Source of the DNA: Blastobasis lacticolella
Lineage: Eukaryota > Arthropoda > Insecta > Lepidoptera > Blastobasidae
Reading direction: 5' to 3'
DNA length: 64,000 bases
NCBI GenBank assembly: GCA_905147135.1
Contig: LR990059.1
Coordinates: 14,283,001-14,347,000 of the forward strand
Each line of letters starts with the position of its first letter. Position 1 is the stretch's first letter. This document shows, in pieces, positions 38,188-52,000 of this stretch. The notes below the pieces were generated by a model, which saw nothing but the letters and a program-made list of their open reading frames with translations, did no database searches and was not told the origin of the DNA. The translations under genes were made by a program, and so were the position numbers.

Positions 38188-41100
38188 TTATTTGAAAAAG
38201 TTGATAAAAATTTGTGCGGATAACTTTAAAATAAATGAGCAAACCAACTTCTTTGATTGATTGGTTGAATATGGGACGAAATTTTCTGATTTATAATAAT
38301 CGTAACTACGCGTGACATTGTCCATTTCTAACAGGAAGTCCATAACTTCGATGTTGTTCGGAATTATTTGCTCAACAGGCAGCAGAAAGCCGAAATCTCC
38401 GCGGTCTCGCATTTCGAGTAAGTAAACAATCGGGACTTTGGCCAGGAACTTCACCCAGTCAATACTTGTACCGGTCATTGTATCTAAAATCATGAAAATT
38501 CTTAGAACATATATAATGTAGATCTATTAGAGTTGCGTTTGACTCGAATTCGATGTTATCTCCAGCCACAAAACTCTATTGAAAATGTTACTGAAATCTT
38601 TATTGCATCCAAAAATATTCTTAACGATCTTCGACAATCCTTTAATGTTTAAGATAGTTTTTGTGACATTTTAATACAGATTAATGGAGATGATATCGAG
38701 TGTCGAGTCGTAGCGTATGTATGTATCGCCTCTAGATCTAAGTCATCGTATAGAAGAGTTTAAGAATACGCACACAAAACCGAATGGGACTCGCCGACTT
38801 CATAGTGTGTTCCAAAATTACTATATAGCTTTTTAGCTGCCTTGTTTCCAATCTCTACCTGTAATAGCATTATAAAGTGTCAATACTGTCGGCGTGAACT
38901 TAGGAGCTGGTACAGAAAACAGATTAATGGACCTGCTAAAAACCAGTATAAAATTAGCTAGCTACTCTGTACACCCGTATCGCTTCTTTTATACTGGTTT
39001 TGTGTAGATAAATATCCTGTACAACACAGAATATTGCATACATTCACTCTCGTTGAGATAGGCTTGCCACTGCAGATATAGATTATTTAGTTCCGCAAAC
39101 TATCCATCTTTGTTGATCCTGACATATCACAACCCTTTTTGTCTCATCCACATTAATTTCTGATACATTTAAATACGTCGGTTGAGATTACTCTGTTTTT
39201 AGAGAAGGCTGCATAATATTATTATTATATGGCGCCCTGTCTGTTCACCTTACCTTTATTAATAAAATGGATTTTATTCATTCACTTCACATATTCATAC
39301 CATCTTAACATACATCTTTCAACTATAACCACTTTACTATAATTATCATAGTGTCACCTAGGGTGATACGAGTATATTAATATGGGTGCTATACCTAATA
39401 ATAATTCGTAGAGTCCATACAAAATTTGTGGAAGACCCCGTGTGCAACCAAACTGACTTGAGCTGTACTATCACATTCTGTTTTAGAATGGCTCATCATC
39501 AATCTGCACTAGCCCACTGCTGGACATATGGTTCCCTAATAAGCGCTTTCGACCTACCTTGACCACCATTGCCGAATTCTAAAATTGGCCGCAAGGTGTC
39601 CTACACTACGATTGCCAAATCGTGATCTCTACTCAAGAACTAGTTCACCTCATCGGTTCTCGCATTATTTGGCCAGTCCACTTTAGCCTTATGATTCTGT
39701 GTGCGATACCTGTAACTTTGGTTTTCTGTCGGATAATTTTGTTGCGAAGTTTATCCACCAGTGAGATGACTACGAGCACAGTGCGTGCCATAGCATGTGC
39801 ATGACCTTGAACTTGTGAACCAACCGTAGGTACTGTAAGTGTCCACGTTTCCGCACCGTCAGTAATGACAGGTATGTCGCTCTCTATACTTAAATTTTAC
39901 ACTAAACATACCAATTCGTCAATATTGGTATACTCGTTCTCATCTTCGTAGTAGGTCATATAGTCCATATAGTCAGAGGGAAGGAGGACTATCTGGCTGT
40001 AAGAGTGGAATGCTAGATAGTATAAAAACTTCCGATCTCGGTTCAAATAAACTACGTAGTCAGCGATAGATTTTGATTCAGGCTCTGAGAAAGCTGCAGA
40101 TCCTGCAAAAACGTCAGAGCAGGGATCGCTTGATGCGCCGTATACTGGAAAGAAACGTAAAAGAGGTGAAAAAAAGTTGGTATAGCTTGGCCGTGACAGA
40201 GGTGACCTGTCAATGGTGGTGTTAGTTCTGCGTTTTATGTAGCAATACCGGAAACATGTAGGTAGTATTCTATGGCAGAATTCGAATGCCACCAACAATG
40301 CGACAATAAGGAATGTGACGGAAAAAGTAACTAACATGACTCTATTGTGAAATTACAAAAATGACGTTTCAGAAAAAGACCTCGCCTTCCGTTATGGAAT
40401 TTTGATTCTTGTCAAATGTGTCAAAGAAACCTGAAATCTTACCAAGATTACCCCTATACCAATAGAAACTTTAAAAAGTAACTACAAGATACCTTAAGTA
40501 CATCACAGTAAAAATAATGAATGAAGCGGAACCTGAAAAATATCTCCACTAGTTAAAATTTAGATTTCCATTTGTAGATAGTTTGCCCTAGAAATAAATA
40601 AATCATCTTGGCATTATTATTTTAGCTGTGCTAATAGCCCGGACCCGTCTTGACAATGACCTAAATTTGGCTGATCAGGTAATTGCAGTAGGGCGACTGA
40701 CATCTGACCTTCGTGACCCTATTAACAGGGGAACATGACCAGACTGGAACATGTTTACACGTTCAGTCGCCAGAATATGCAGGTTTCCTCACGATGCTTT
40801 CTCTCACCGGAATCGCTTTTATAATAATTCAAACAAATGAGTATACGAGCTCCCTTACTCATCCACAGGTGACCAAAATTTCTATTCAGATCCACCCCGT
40901 TGCTCATATCATCATCGTGTCCAAGTCCACATGTCGTTCTGTGAAGTGAAGTATTACGGTTCTTTCTCCAAAACCTGTTCTGCAAAGAATAGATCGAAGC
41001 TAGTCGAAACGACTAACACTTGTTTTATCTATTCTAATATGCCAATTGTCATTAATGAAGCCTGCCATTTGATTCTGCCGTTACACTCTGACACCAAATT

Positions 41101-43538
41101 AATCATCTTTTTACGTGGTGGGCAATACTTATACGATACACATCTATACCTAAGATACATACTATGGTAACGATCATATGGCCGGGCGGAGTGTGTGGTA
41201 AATCATGCAAAGAAGATAATTTGTGACCTGCAATTGATTTAAGCTAAGCTGCAGAACCTTTAGCATCGGCATAGGGTTGTGCGTCTGTTTCTATAGGTTG
41301 CATTTCGGAGAGAGTGTGAACACAGTTGCACGATCTCATTGAGCTGGCCCCTTTGCGCCATCGGGAAACGTGATCCGGACACACGCTTCATCTTTATGTC
41401 GTGGATCTTCCAACTATCCGCACGAGCCGTTTGGATGCACGATATTTACGGCTAAGGAATGGAACACGTTGCCTGCGAATGTGTTCCCTGAACAGTACAA
41501 TCTGGACGCCTTCATGGCTAGAGTTAATCCGCATCGTCATTTACAACCAACTGTGAAGGCGGTCAAATGCCTGACGACTAGCCATATTTTATTAATTAAA
41601 AAATAACATTTTGCTATCTAATGTAAAAAAATTTAACCGCTTTGGCTCGACCTTTTAAATGCATACACCTAAGGAGCGGACTCCTCGAAGCCCAGGATGG
41701 CGGCCAAATGCCTAACTAACTTATTATAAAAAAAACTTACGTGAGTAAAGGTATAAGCATATCCATCAGGATTCACTACAGGGAATATGTGCCATTGGAA
41801 ACTCTCCGCTAGAGACCTCACGTTGTCGTTTGCGCTTGTCAAAAATTCTTTTATTATCCACGTCACTGTGGCTGGCGCTATCCACTCTCTCGCGTGAATA
41901 CCACCTTCTAGCATTCCAATCTTCCTGTCTGCGATTTCTGGTCTTTAAGCGTGACATAAGAAAATTTTATTTTGTTTATTTTATTTAAAACTTTATGGCA
42001 CAATAATACAATTGGCGGACTTAAAGCCATTAAGGCTTTATCTTCCAGTCAACCAATAGACAATGCAGAAAGTGAGTAAAATTTTGATGATGAAATTTGA
42101 TTTTTCGTCTAACTAGTTAATTCCACATGGTGCTGTAAATTTTACTGACCTGTACTCAATGATGACGCCTTTGATGGGTCTTCCTTCAATAGAATTGCCC
42201 ATTTGCACGGTTTTGACAATGTCAGGGTATTCCCAAGCAAGTTCATCGAGCCAATAGTATATTTGTTCAAGGGTGTTATATCTCAGCCAGGACATTGAGA
42301 GATGGGCGTCCACGCTGCGCGTAATGCGAGATATCGTGGCGGGTCGCAATTGGTCATCTATGGCTCTAATAATTTAAAAAAGGGGATTTAAATACAAGAA
42401 GAGAAGCAAAAACTGATGAAAAGAGGCTGATTGGGCTACGGGTTTCCCTTAATTTCTCACCAGTGGCTCCAAGAATCTGTTACACACGCAGCAGCCACAC
42501 CCCGGTAAACCATGGCCTGAACCTGATCGAGAAACGCTTTAAGGCAGCAAAGTGGAACTGCGAACACGTGTCGCAATACGTAAAAAGTCTATTCTATCTC
42601 TCCACAGATATGTAAAGAACGTTTAGGCGGACACGGCAAGGCAGCAAGGCCATGTGGAGATCCTAGGGCGGCAGTAGATATCTATAGCAACTGCCAACCA
42701 GTCACTGCATCTAACCTCACTTCTGATCGTAACTGTCCAACGTTATATCAGGTACAGGTAAGGGAAGACGAGAGTGTGCATCTGAGCAAGCGTGATCACT
42801 AATGCACTTAAATATTTCTTGCGTAGCTGACTGCATGATGTATGAACCGGCTCCTCGCGATTCCGGCCGCGCGAACCGTAGCTCGCGCGCATTCTCCTTT
42901 ACTTCGCGCTATGGACATGCTGAACGCTCTTCAGACATCAGCACCTGAGTGTGACGTATTTGCTAGTGGATGGACAGACGTGCGACGTATGTGTCTGAGG
43001 TTTTGTGAGTTGATGAATGAATGATCGTTCCTAATTATTTAAATTTTACATGGAAATGTGCCATAGTTTATTACTATTTTTATTTGTAAAATTGTTGTCA
43101 CGTTTGTAGTGCATTAGTGTTAAGTATACTGTAATGCTACAAATGTATGGTGAAGTAAATAAATAAATAAATAAATAAATGATACAGCTGATTTAGATAC
43201 TTTTCAAATGTCCTTTGTCCTAATTAGATACAAAATGTTAGTTAAACTTACTTTTGCAAATCTGCTATTATTTCAATCGCTTCAATGCCAGCTTTGCTCA
43301 TTTTCTCCAAAAACACTGGTTGATTTCCTTTTGAAACCATTAACTTAGCAACATTGTGAAGGCTAAATTGTTCTTCCCATGGTGCAAAAATACCATCACT
43401 TTGGATGTCATCTAGAATGTTCACGTCATCTTCTGTTTTTGGAACTACATTGTAAACTTTATAGCCCTCATAACTTTTCTTGACCGCTGTAACTAAAACA
43501 GCAAGCACAAGAATTATAAGTATGCTCCACCCAACCAT
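38188..43538 (-). CDS. CP3: divergent zinc carboxypeptidase (M14A) with acidic loop, 7 exons, 479 aa
   Basis: Exons (minus): 43538-43252, 42365-42150, 41942-41741, 40979-40859, 40144-39912, 38858-38774, 38483-38188; total 1440 nt. Signal anchor/peptide about 1-18, propeptide to about Arg112 (SRITR). Zinc ligands H184, E187 (HARE), H322 (FHSYS); R240 (RFWRKNR), N267-R268, Y382 and catalytic E405 (LEMRD) are present. Position 255-equivalent is Ile389 (GTSIDW), as in bovine CPA. The pocket residue that is Ser in its neighbours is Asp333 here, inside an expanded Tyr/Asp/Glu-rich loop (333-352), which may change substrate choice. The C-terminal extension contains KSENF and NQSKK before a weaker, interrupted hydrophobic run, so anchoring is doubtful. 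Exon 2 of CP1/CP2 is split in two here. Intron 4 has a SINE, intron 5 an RTE fragment. Donor of intron 6 is GTGCGT. Confidence 0.9.
39486..39870 (-). mobile_element. RTE-type LINE 3' fragment in CP3 intron 5
   Basis: The minus strand reads DGAETWTLT... KLRNKIIRQKTKVTGIAHR, then RLKWTGQIMREP, and ends near CCAGCAGTGGGC and GATGATGA, as in the other members of this family. Confidence 0.6.
40598..40812 (-). mobile_element. tRNA-derived SINE S1 in CP3 intron 4, head truncated
   Basis: AATCATCTTGGCATT tail and CCAGACTGGAACATG body; ends about 47 bp from exon 4. Confidence 0.5.
41345..41610 (+). mobile_element. LINE 3' fragment in CP3 intron 3
   Basis: Encodes FTAKEWNTLPANVFPEQYNL and DAFMARVNPH, the same C-terminal motif as 1140-1347, antisense to CP3. 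Confidence 0.5.
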
Positions 43539-43539
43539 G

Positions 43540-44925
43540 TCGCACTAAATAGCCACTCAATTGTTCGCACTTCATCCGTCATGCCGTCATGTGCTAGCTG
43601 GCGCTGTTATAAATAATATGTACAACCCTGAACATTTAAACACTATACATTGTTACACTAATTTGTTGCTAAGTTGTCGAACGCACTATGCAACAAAAAC
43701 AAGTAAATTTTAATAAAACAATTTCATAAAAATAATGAATTTGTTATACTGCAACAAAGTTGTGGCACTGAAAACAGAAATAACAAAAAAGATATGTATT
43801 GTACGTTTGGCGCAGAATGAACTTATAATAAAGTCGGAGCGAAAACATAATTCATGTTTTCACTCCGACATAATAATAAGTCTGTAAAATTAAAAATATA
43901 AAGAATATACGCCAAAAGCTAATAATCGCGAATTGGACGAATCGCCCACAAAAGGTACAAGAATAGTATAGTGACTGAACATTCGTCCAGTGGACGACGG
44001 TATCGCCGTAAAGTCACGTTCAAAGTAGTGTGTGGTCGGAAATGCCTCACACGATGCAGTTTTAACTGAAACTAGGAAAGTAGAGAAGTAACCAGGGAGG
44101 ACTAGAATTAGGATTCACTTTCACGGGAAGTTGAGTTGTCAAACGAACGATATTTCCTGAAATCTAGATTAGAATTTGAGTCGATTTTGGAAAAATGGAA
44201 GATGTTGTAAAAAACTTTTAGGGCTGGCTTCTGTGTATAAATTTTCAAATATGCAGCGGTCTATGGATTTGGTCAAACTCATTGATATAGTATACACAAG
44301 TATATAGAAGTATTTGGGTCAAACTGTGAATCTTGTTTAAAAATGCGGATGGAATTTCTCAATCAACTTAATATAATTAACAAATCAGGTATTAGCAATG
44401 ACGGCGGATGGAAGCGACGTGGTGTGGCTGTTTATTTTATGATATTTTCCATGATCAAAATCCTGGAGAGTCATTTTACAAATTTAAACACTTCACAATG
44501 AGGACACTGAATAAATTCATCTAGCAATACTTAATGGCAACACTGTAGATATTTGTTGGCGGATTAAGAACCATTAAAAAATTAAGTAAGTATCAAAAAG
44601 TTAATAAAAACATTCAATTTCTTATTTATAGGAAAAGTATAAATGAATGCAAAGTTTATTTGTTTTGGGTCTTGTATTGTGACAGTAGCTGAATGTTGTC
44701 AGACATGACGTAAAATGTACTTGCGTGCTTTGATATTGCGCTGTGCCGCACTGATGCGCGCACAAATTGGGCGCAACCTCCTTAGAGGAAATAAGGCAAA
44801 CTTTGGTCTTAAAGGCAAACACTTGGTGATGCATAATATTAATAGTGGTGATGGTTACTTAATCTTTAGCAAGAACTTAGCCTAGCACGTAGTCGAGCAC
44901 AGACAGTCGTAGCCTGGTAACCTTC
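43540..44925. other. CP4-CP3 spacer, CP3 promoter side
   Basis: Only the TATA-like box near 43610 stands out; an imperfect inverted pair (TAAAGTCGGAGCGAAAACAT and its reverse ATGTTTTCACTCCGACATAA) at about 43830-43875 could form a hairpin. Confidence 0.4.
43608..43615 (-). promoter_or_regulatory. TATA-like box candidate of CP3
   Basis: Reads TATTTATA on the minus strand, about 70 bp upstream of the CP3 start. A weaker match than in CP2; the spacing would leave a leader of about 40 nt. Confidence 0.3.
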
Positions 44926-44997
44926 ATCATCACATCATCAAAACCTATAACAGTCCACTGCAGGACTTAAGACCTCTCCCACGTAAGGGGAGGTTAA

Positions 44998-45295
44998 GGA
45001 GTTAATGCTCTATGGCTGCGAGACTTAGCCGGCGCTGTCGAAGCACGCCCGCGAACTTCACGCCAACGAAATTAAAATACTGCGGTGGATGTGCGGCATT
45101 ACACGACTCGATCAAATACATCTGTGGCAGCGTGTGAAACTTTGCGGTCAAGATTGGGAGGCGCTGGTCTGCGCTGGTGCGTATGCCCCGGGGATACGGG
45201 ACGTAGGAAATAGGTGCTCAAACCTGCCGGTATCAGGAAAGCGGTCCCAATGGATAGACATCGCTGAGTTATCGATCTGCTCAAGTTATTATAAT
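44998..45295 (+). mobile_element. RTE LINE 3' fragment
   Basis: The plus strand matches the C-terminal RTE region (LHANEIKILRWMCGITRLDQ) in the opposite orientation to the 49.5-kb copy; it is frame-shifted after about 45130. The preceding 44930-45000 resembles the R3 repeat (CAGTCCACTGCAGGACTTA), so two families abut here, between CP4 and CP3. Confidence 0.6.
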
Positions 45296-46074
45296 AAATA
45301 AAAAATAAAAATATAAATGATTTTATATACACGAATTATAACAGTTTGATAATATAGGTTTACAAAGTGATAGTAGTATGGCAAAAAATTTGCAACCCTG
45401 CCTCTTAAACTAGGAATAAATCCTGTATCTTAAGAGACAGTGTTCAATAGTGTCGTCATAAAATCCCATTTGGCCAATAACATTGCGTGATTATACCTGC
45501 CAGTTGGATATATGCTGTAGTCGTGCATGGGTGGATTAAAGCATAGCCTCCTTCATATTAAAGGTACGATGATGGCTTTGTTTCATTTTTGGGACAATAA
45601 ATTTTACATCAATCAATCACTTTAAGATTTTAGGAAATATTTGAGGACATTTATTTATTTATTTAACAGTTTATTGTGCACAGTAACATTTATACAATAT
45701 TGACATAAGGAAAACAACACAACAGGTACAGCTTATTTCATAAGAAATATCTTACAGCAGACCTACATATACTGGTACTTGATCAAGGGTTTCTAAGCCT
45801 TTTACAGGCGGTTAGGTTTTTTAACACTTTGTCTCACTCAATTAAGCGCGTGAAAAGCACAAACGTTTAGGTCTTGCGCCTATCGAATATAAAAGCATAG
45901 AGTAAAATATGTACAATGCTATGGTAAGAAATTGTAAAATTGTTAGTCAATTTCCAATGGAATAAGGAGCAAATGACCAATTAACAACAAACCGACTGGA
46001 CAAAAGTTCGATTTTCATGTCCCACTTAAACATGAAAATATTAAACACTGTTCTAAATAATAAACTCATAAATT

Positions 46075-49000
46075 TTATTTAAATAATGAGACAAAAATTA
46101 TACCGAACAATATTAAAGTAACTGAGTAAAAGACAGATTTTGCTGAACTATAATATCCCAAGCTGCGTGTCGTTCTGTCCATTTCTAGTAGGAAGTCCAT
46201 AACTTCTATGTTGTTTGGGATTATTTGCTCAGCAGGCAGCAGGAAGCCGAAGTCTCCTAGGTCCCGGAGTTCGAGTAAGTATACAACTGGAACATTGGCG
46301 TCGTACTTAACCCAGTCAAAACTTGTGCCGGCCATTGGGTCTGAAATAAAAAAAAGACATTTCTATACTATTCAATGACGAATGAGCATACAGCCATCCT
46401 GATGGCGGGCAACTATCGCCCATAACAACTACAACTTATACATTTACGAGTGGGTTGCACTGTGAGGACTAAGATTTATTGCAAATAAAGAATTATAAAT
46501 ATGAATATAAGACAAAATGCCTCATGCCTATAATTTAAAGTAATTTTATTTAAAAATAATAATTGTCGTCCATATGTTTGGGTTTAAGAATGGGGGTCAA
46601 CCTGGTTCGTCCACACTACTGTCTTGTGGTGCGTCCGTGGATCCGCTAGGGTACCACGGTCTTTCATGTACCCGCAGCGCAGGCCGAATCTCTAGGCACG
46701 CGCCAATCAATGATGTCATTCGTAGGGCACTTGTCACCGTCAACGTACCGGCCGTATTAGAGCCGAAAAGTACCGTACGTGACGTTGGCAAGAGGCCCGA
46801 CGGCATGACGCTCATTGAATGGCAGCGTGGGAAGGCGCTGGCCCTGCGGCCTCAGCTGCAGAAGACCTCAAGTGGAGTAAATACGAAAGTCTAGCGCAAG
46901 ACTTCGTATTTCAGCCGTTTGATGTGGAAACGTTGGGGCCGTAGGGCCCTGGTTATTTATATAACTTTCTAAAATTTAGTTATTTATATAACTTTCTAAA
47001 AAATTAAATGACGCCACTGGTGACCGGAGAGCTGGCTCGTTCCTCGGGCAACGGATTAGTATTGCTATTCAATGAGGTAACGCAGCCAGCTTTCTGGGTA
47101 CCATTCCGGGGGGCAGCGGTGTGGACGACGTTTTTTAATTTTTAGTATATATTTGTATGTGAATGTGTATGTGAATAGGTATATGTAGTAATAGGTATAT
47201 GTAAATAGATATATTTGTATTGTAACTGTAAATATTTTATGTGTATTTTAAAATAAAAAGCTATAATGGTATAAAATTAATAATAATAATAATTATCTTG
47301 GCGTCAATGTCCCGGTTGTCCAGGACTTAGCAGATTAAGTAATTACAGGAGCGACTCTTACCACGTCCGTGATCGTGTCAACAGGAGAACCTGACCTGAT
47401 TGGATAATGGTATGTCAGGTTTCAAGTAGTACCGTAATACCATCGGTTAATTTGCCTTATATACATAACTAAGACAACATTATTGGTACATGGCGGGTGG
47501 GTACAAGGGTGGGCTCGAACCTGGTACCTCTTGCTAGGCCACTGATACTCCCAAAAAATAAAATTATTTTATTCACTTTTGTTACCATAAATCTGCAGTA
47601 AGAGTCCCTGTAGCTATATATTCTTAGATATTTTGAGTGTTACGGTTATCTTATTATCATATTGATGTAATATAATGAAAAATACGTACACATAACTTGC
47701 GCAGACACCCCAACTCGATATTGTGTTCCAAAGTTACTTTGTAGCTTATCGGCTGCCCTTATACCAATTTCAAACTGTAACAAAAAACAGGCATATACAT
47801 ATACACACCAACATTCCAGACTCTCTAGCGCCGCGAAGCCGCTTGATGCAGTGGCATATCAAGTATGCTATATCAAGACAAACTGATCCATGTATGGAAT
47901 GAAATGCCACTTGACGGAAAAATTCTCACTACGAGTACACACTGTAAGTTTGGCTTTATCAAGGCTTGATGAGGCGTGGGTTAGTCCCGATGGTGTCACA
48001 AAAAATAAGATTGACTACAAAACAGCATATTTATATTCAATGATATGATAAATATATTATATTCAATGATGTCTCGGTGATAAACAGCGTAACAATTGCC
48101 AGCGACCACCACATTTAATATAAATCCCAAGCTGGAAATATTGAGATTGTTGATATCCAGATTGTAGCCTATGCCCATCCAAGAGCTAAACTATCTCCAT
48201 ACTGAATTTCTTAAATGTCATTCGTGCAGTGGTTTAGCAGTGAAAGCGTAATGGACATACAGAGTTACTTTCGCATTTAGACATAATATTAGTAGTGATT
48301 ATAAAAGATATAAAATTGCAAGCATATACATACCCCATCACCAAAATTTGTAGACCCAATCACATCTCCACTATGGGCCACGTGACTATAAGGCACGACA
48401 ACCAATTGTGTGAAAGAGTGGAAAGCAAGATAGTATATCAATTGGTTATCTCGATTCAAACGAGTGACATAGTTTGCTATAGATATAGATTCAGGTTCAG
48501 AAAAAGCGATTGGCCCGGCATAGGTATTCGAGCAGGGATCGGCTGAAGCGCCAACAACTGAAAATAATAGGGAAGTAATGTAATTATAAAAGAACATTAA
48601 CACCTATGCAAACGTTAGAAAATGGCAACGGGAAAAATTTGTGTCTGTCACAAAACGTTTTTGCATAGGCATTTGTAGGCAATGCATGACGGTATGAATT
48701 TATCTCTACAAATAAACAGTTTAATATTAATTTGTAACCAGCTTTCGCCCGCAACTTGACTCCGAAAAATGTTCGCCTATGTATTGTATCCATATTATAA
48801 ACTATCTGCGTACCTCCGTTGAGACCCTTGTGTGGGATTGAGTAACAAACAATCATATAAGTAGGACTAGAATTATAATAGTGACAGAAGTTCAACTGCG
48901 CTATTTCGCTAATATGGATAAAGCATGCGGCTGTCCATTTTCTAGTCTACGGAAGACCTAGCTCCTCTGCCTGTAAGACATTAGTAATACCCGTGAATTG

Positions 49001-52000
49001 AAGAGGTGTTAGTACACCTCGTTATGTTATAGGTACAGTCATTATATTCTGCCGGACACCATACTGTGTTTGTAATATTAATTGTCAATCAAATGTGACC
49101 CTTACCCATCCACAGATAACCAAAGTTCCTGTTCAGATCTATGCCATTTCTCATATCTTCATCGACTCCGGGATTGCATGTTGCATTTGAAAGGTTACGG
49201 TTCTTTCTCCACATCCTGTCCTGCAAAGAAAAGTTATGTTTTTTAGGAAGTTGTATTATTATCGAAAGGGTCATATAATATAATCTAATATATAAAATTC
49301 TCGTGTCACAGCAAAACAACGTTTGCCGGGTCAGCTAGTATATTATATAAACTAAAAATGCATATTGCATTTTAATATTTAACAAAGTTCTGCGGGATTC
49401 GGGTGTCTGGTGTTCTGCGGGAATCGGGGTGAATATTGAAACAAATAATAATAATAATTTTCTGTGTCAGATACTGATCAGAACCAAGGAACGAAATAGG
49501 TCATTCATCATCATCGTCGTCCTAGCGCTTATCCCGGCCTCTGCCAGGGCCCGCTACAAATTCTTCTCCACTTCACCCGGTCTTCGGCATCCTCGCGCCT
49601 CAGAGATGTCAATCCATCGCTTCTTGGGTCGCCCGCGGGGCCTCTTTCCTAATACCGGCAGATTCAGGTACGTATTTCCCACGTATCCCTGAGGCATACG
49701 CAACACGTGACCGAACCAGCGCAGGCAAGCCTCCTCGATCTTGTCTGCTATATCCCTCACGCCAAGACTGCCACGGACGTATTCATTACGTACTCGATCG
49801 AGCCGTGTACCTCCGCACATCCAGCGCAGCATTTTTATTTCGTTGGCGTGAAGTTCGCGAACGTGTTTCGTCAGCGCTGGCCATGTCTCGCAGCTATAGA
49901 GTATCACAGGTCTAATTATACTTTTGTATATAAGCCCTTTGATAGGGATTTTAGGGTCACAGATGACTGCCGTGAGTTCCCGCCATTTGGCCTAAGCTGA
50001 AGAGATTTGGGACTTGATATCGGGGCCGATATCGCCAGACTCGTGCATCACGGATCCGAGGTACTTGGATTTATCTGTTCTATTGACAGTTTTGTTACCT
50101 ATGCGGATGGTGTCGGGATCCGCGCTGCAGCTGGCCATATACTCTGTTTTGGCGACGTTCAGTTTCAAACCACCGTTTTCTAGCACATTCTTCCACGTGT
50201 TTACCCTGGTCTTAAGGTCTTGCCTAAGCTTTCTCACCAGTACAATGTTGTCAGCGTACTTCATAAGCCAGGAAGGCATGTCCTGAATTTCCGCTGAGAG
50301 GGTATCGAGCACAATGCAAAACAAGTAAGGGCTCAGCACAGAACCCTGGTGAACACCTACAGTAATCAGAATGGGATTAGTATGGCCTACGATGGAATTG
50401 ATGAGAGCTCCAGTATTGGCATACATGTCCTGTATAATAGAAATGTACGCCTCGGGCACAGACTTTGCTCTCAGAGCCCACCAGATTATCTCCCGAGGGA
50501 CACTGTCGAAAGCCCTCTGCAGGTCGAGAAATGTGTAATGCAACGGTTGATTCCTACTGCAATGGGACTCCTGAAGGACCTTGAGAGCAAAGACTGGATC
50601 CATGGTGCTGCAGCCCGGCCTGAAGCCGTATTGGCATTCTGACAAAGAGCATTCCTGGCGAAGTCTCTGGTCAATAATCCGTTTGAATAGCTTCATTGTG
50701 TGGCTCATAAGTTTGATACCTTGATAGTTGCCGCATTCTTGCATACTGTCTTTTCCTTTATAAATTGGCGTGGTAATATTTACGCGCCACGCGTCAGGTA
50801 TAAACCCCGTAGCTACAATCCTAATAGATTTATATGGATATTCCGTCATGGCCATTAGCTTTTCCGTTCTTTCTACGTACCAGAGACCTCTCCACCTCAT
50901 CAAGGTTAAACGGGCTTATCATACCAAGGTTTGCAAGAAGCTGTGGTGGTCGCACGTAGTTGTTGGTCGCGTTAGACAGTTCCTTGAAATAATAGCACCA
51001 CCGGTCTTTAATAGAGTTTGCGCTTGTGAGCAAAACGCTTTCTGTACCTTTTATGGCAATGTCACATCCAGACTGGCTTGACTCCGCAATTTTGCCAGCT
51101 TGTAGACGAGCTTGTACCCCTCCACAGAATCCTACGCATCGTAGAGCGGAGCCAGCTGGGCCGACCGCGATTTTGCCACCGCCATTTTAGATCGCCGCTT
51201 TGTCCGAAGTACGCTTCTTTATCCGATAGTAAATTACTGTGCTGCCATTTCTTGAAACATGCCTTTTTGTCCCTATCTGCTTACTGTACCTCACTTTTCC
51301 ACCATCCCGTATCCTTGTCAATTCGTCGGCCGCCCTTCGACGTGCCCAGTACTGTTCGTCCGAGTTTGAGGATGGATTTCTGATAGTGGCACCAGAGCTC
51401 ATTGGAGGTTTCGCCCTTTGCACTCCAATCGAGGCCTTCGGCTGCCTCCATGAACTCCTGCATCTTGCCGCTCAGAGTCTACCTCTCAACATACGGTACG
51501 CAGCGTTCTGCCGTAGGCCGCCTACTAATTACCCGGACGTCCATGACAAGGACTCGGTACACTACACATAGTGAGGCATTCTCCCTGGATGATCTTGCAC
51601 TGGGATACGTAACCGGTTTTACGTCTTCGGATCAGCAAATAACCGATCTGTGATTGGTGCGGGTCACTTTATAGGAGATGAGGTGTTCAGGTCATTTCTG
51701 GAAGAAGGTGTTGACTACGGCCAATGGTCAACGGAAATATAATAAATAAATAAATAAATATTCGTGGACAAACTAAGCAAAGCTTGTGCTATGGGTGCTA
51801 GATAAATGATAAACTACTTAAATACTTTTAAATACATACATATTATACATAGAATACCCAGACCCGCAACAGAAATTAAAATTCATCATTTCAATTTCTG
51901 CCCGGCCGGGAATCAAACCCGGGACCTCTTGCGTGGCAGACCATTGAACCACTCAGGTCGTGAACCAAATAGGTCATTATGACCACATAATGTCAAACTA

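Noticed and set aside
42842..43024. 60-codon plus-strand frame in CP3 intron 1
   Set aside because: Looks like a scrap of a LINE tail followed by an (AAAT)n run, but too short to name.
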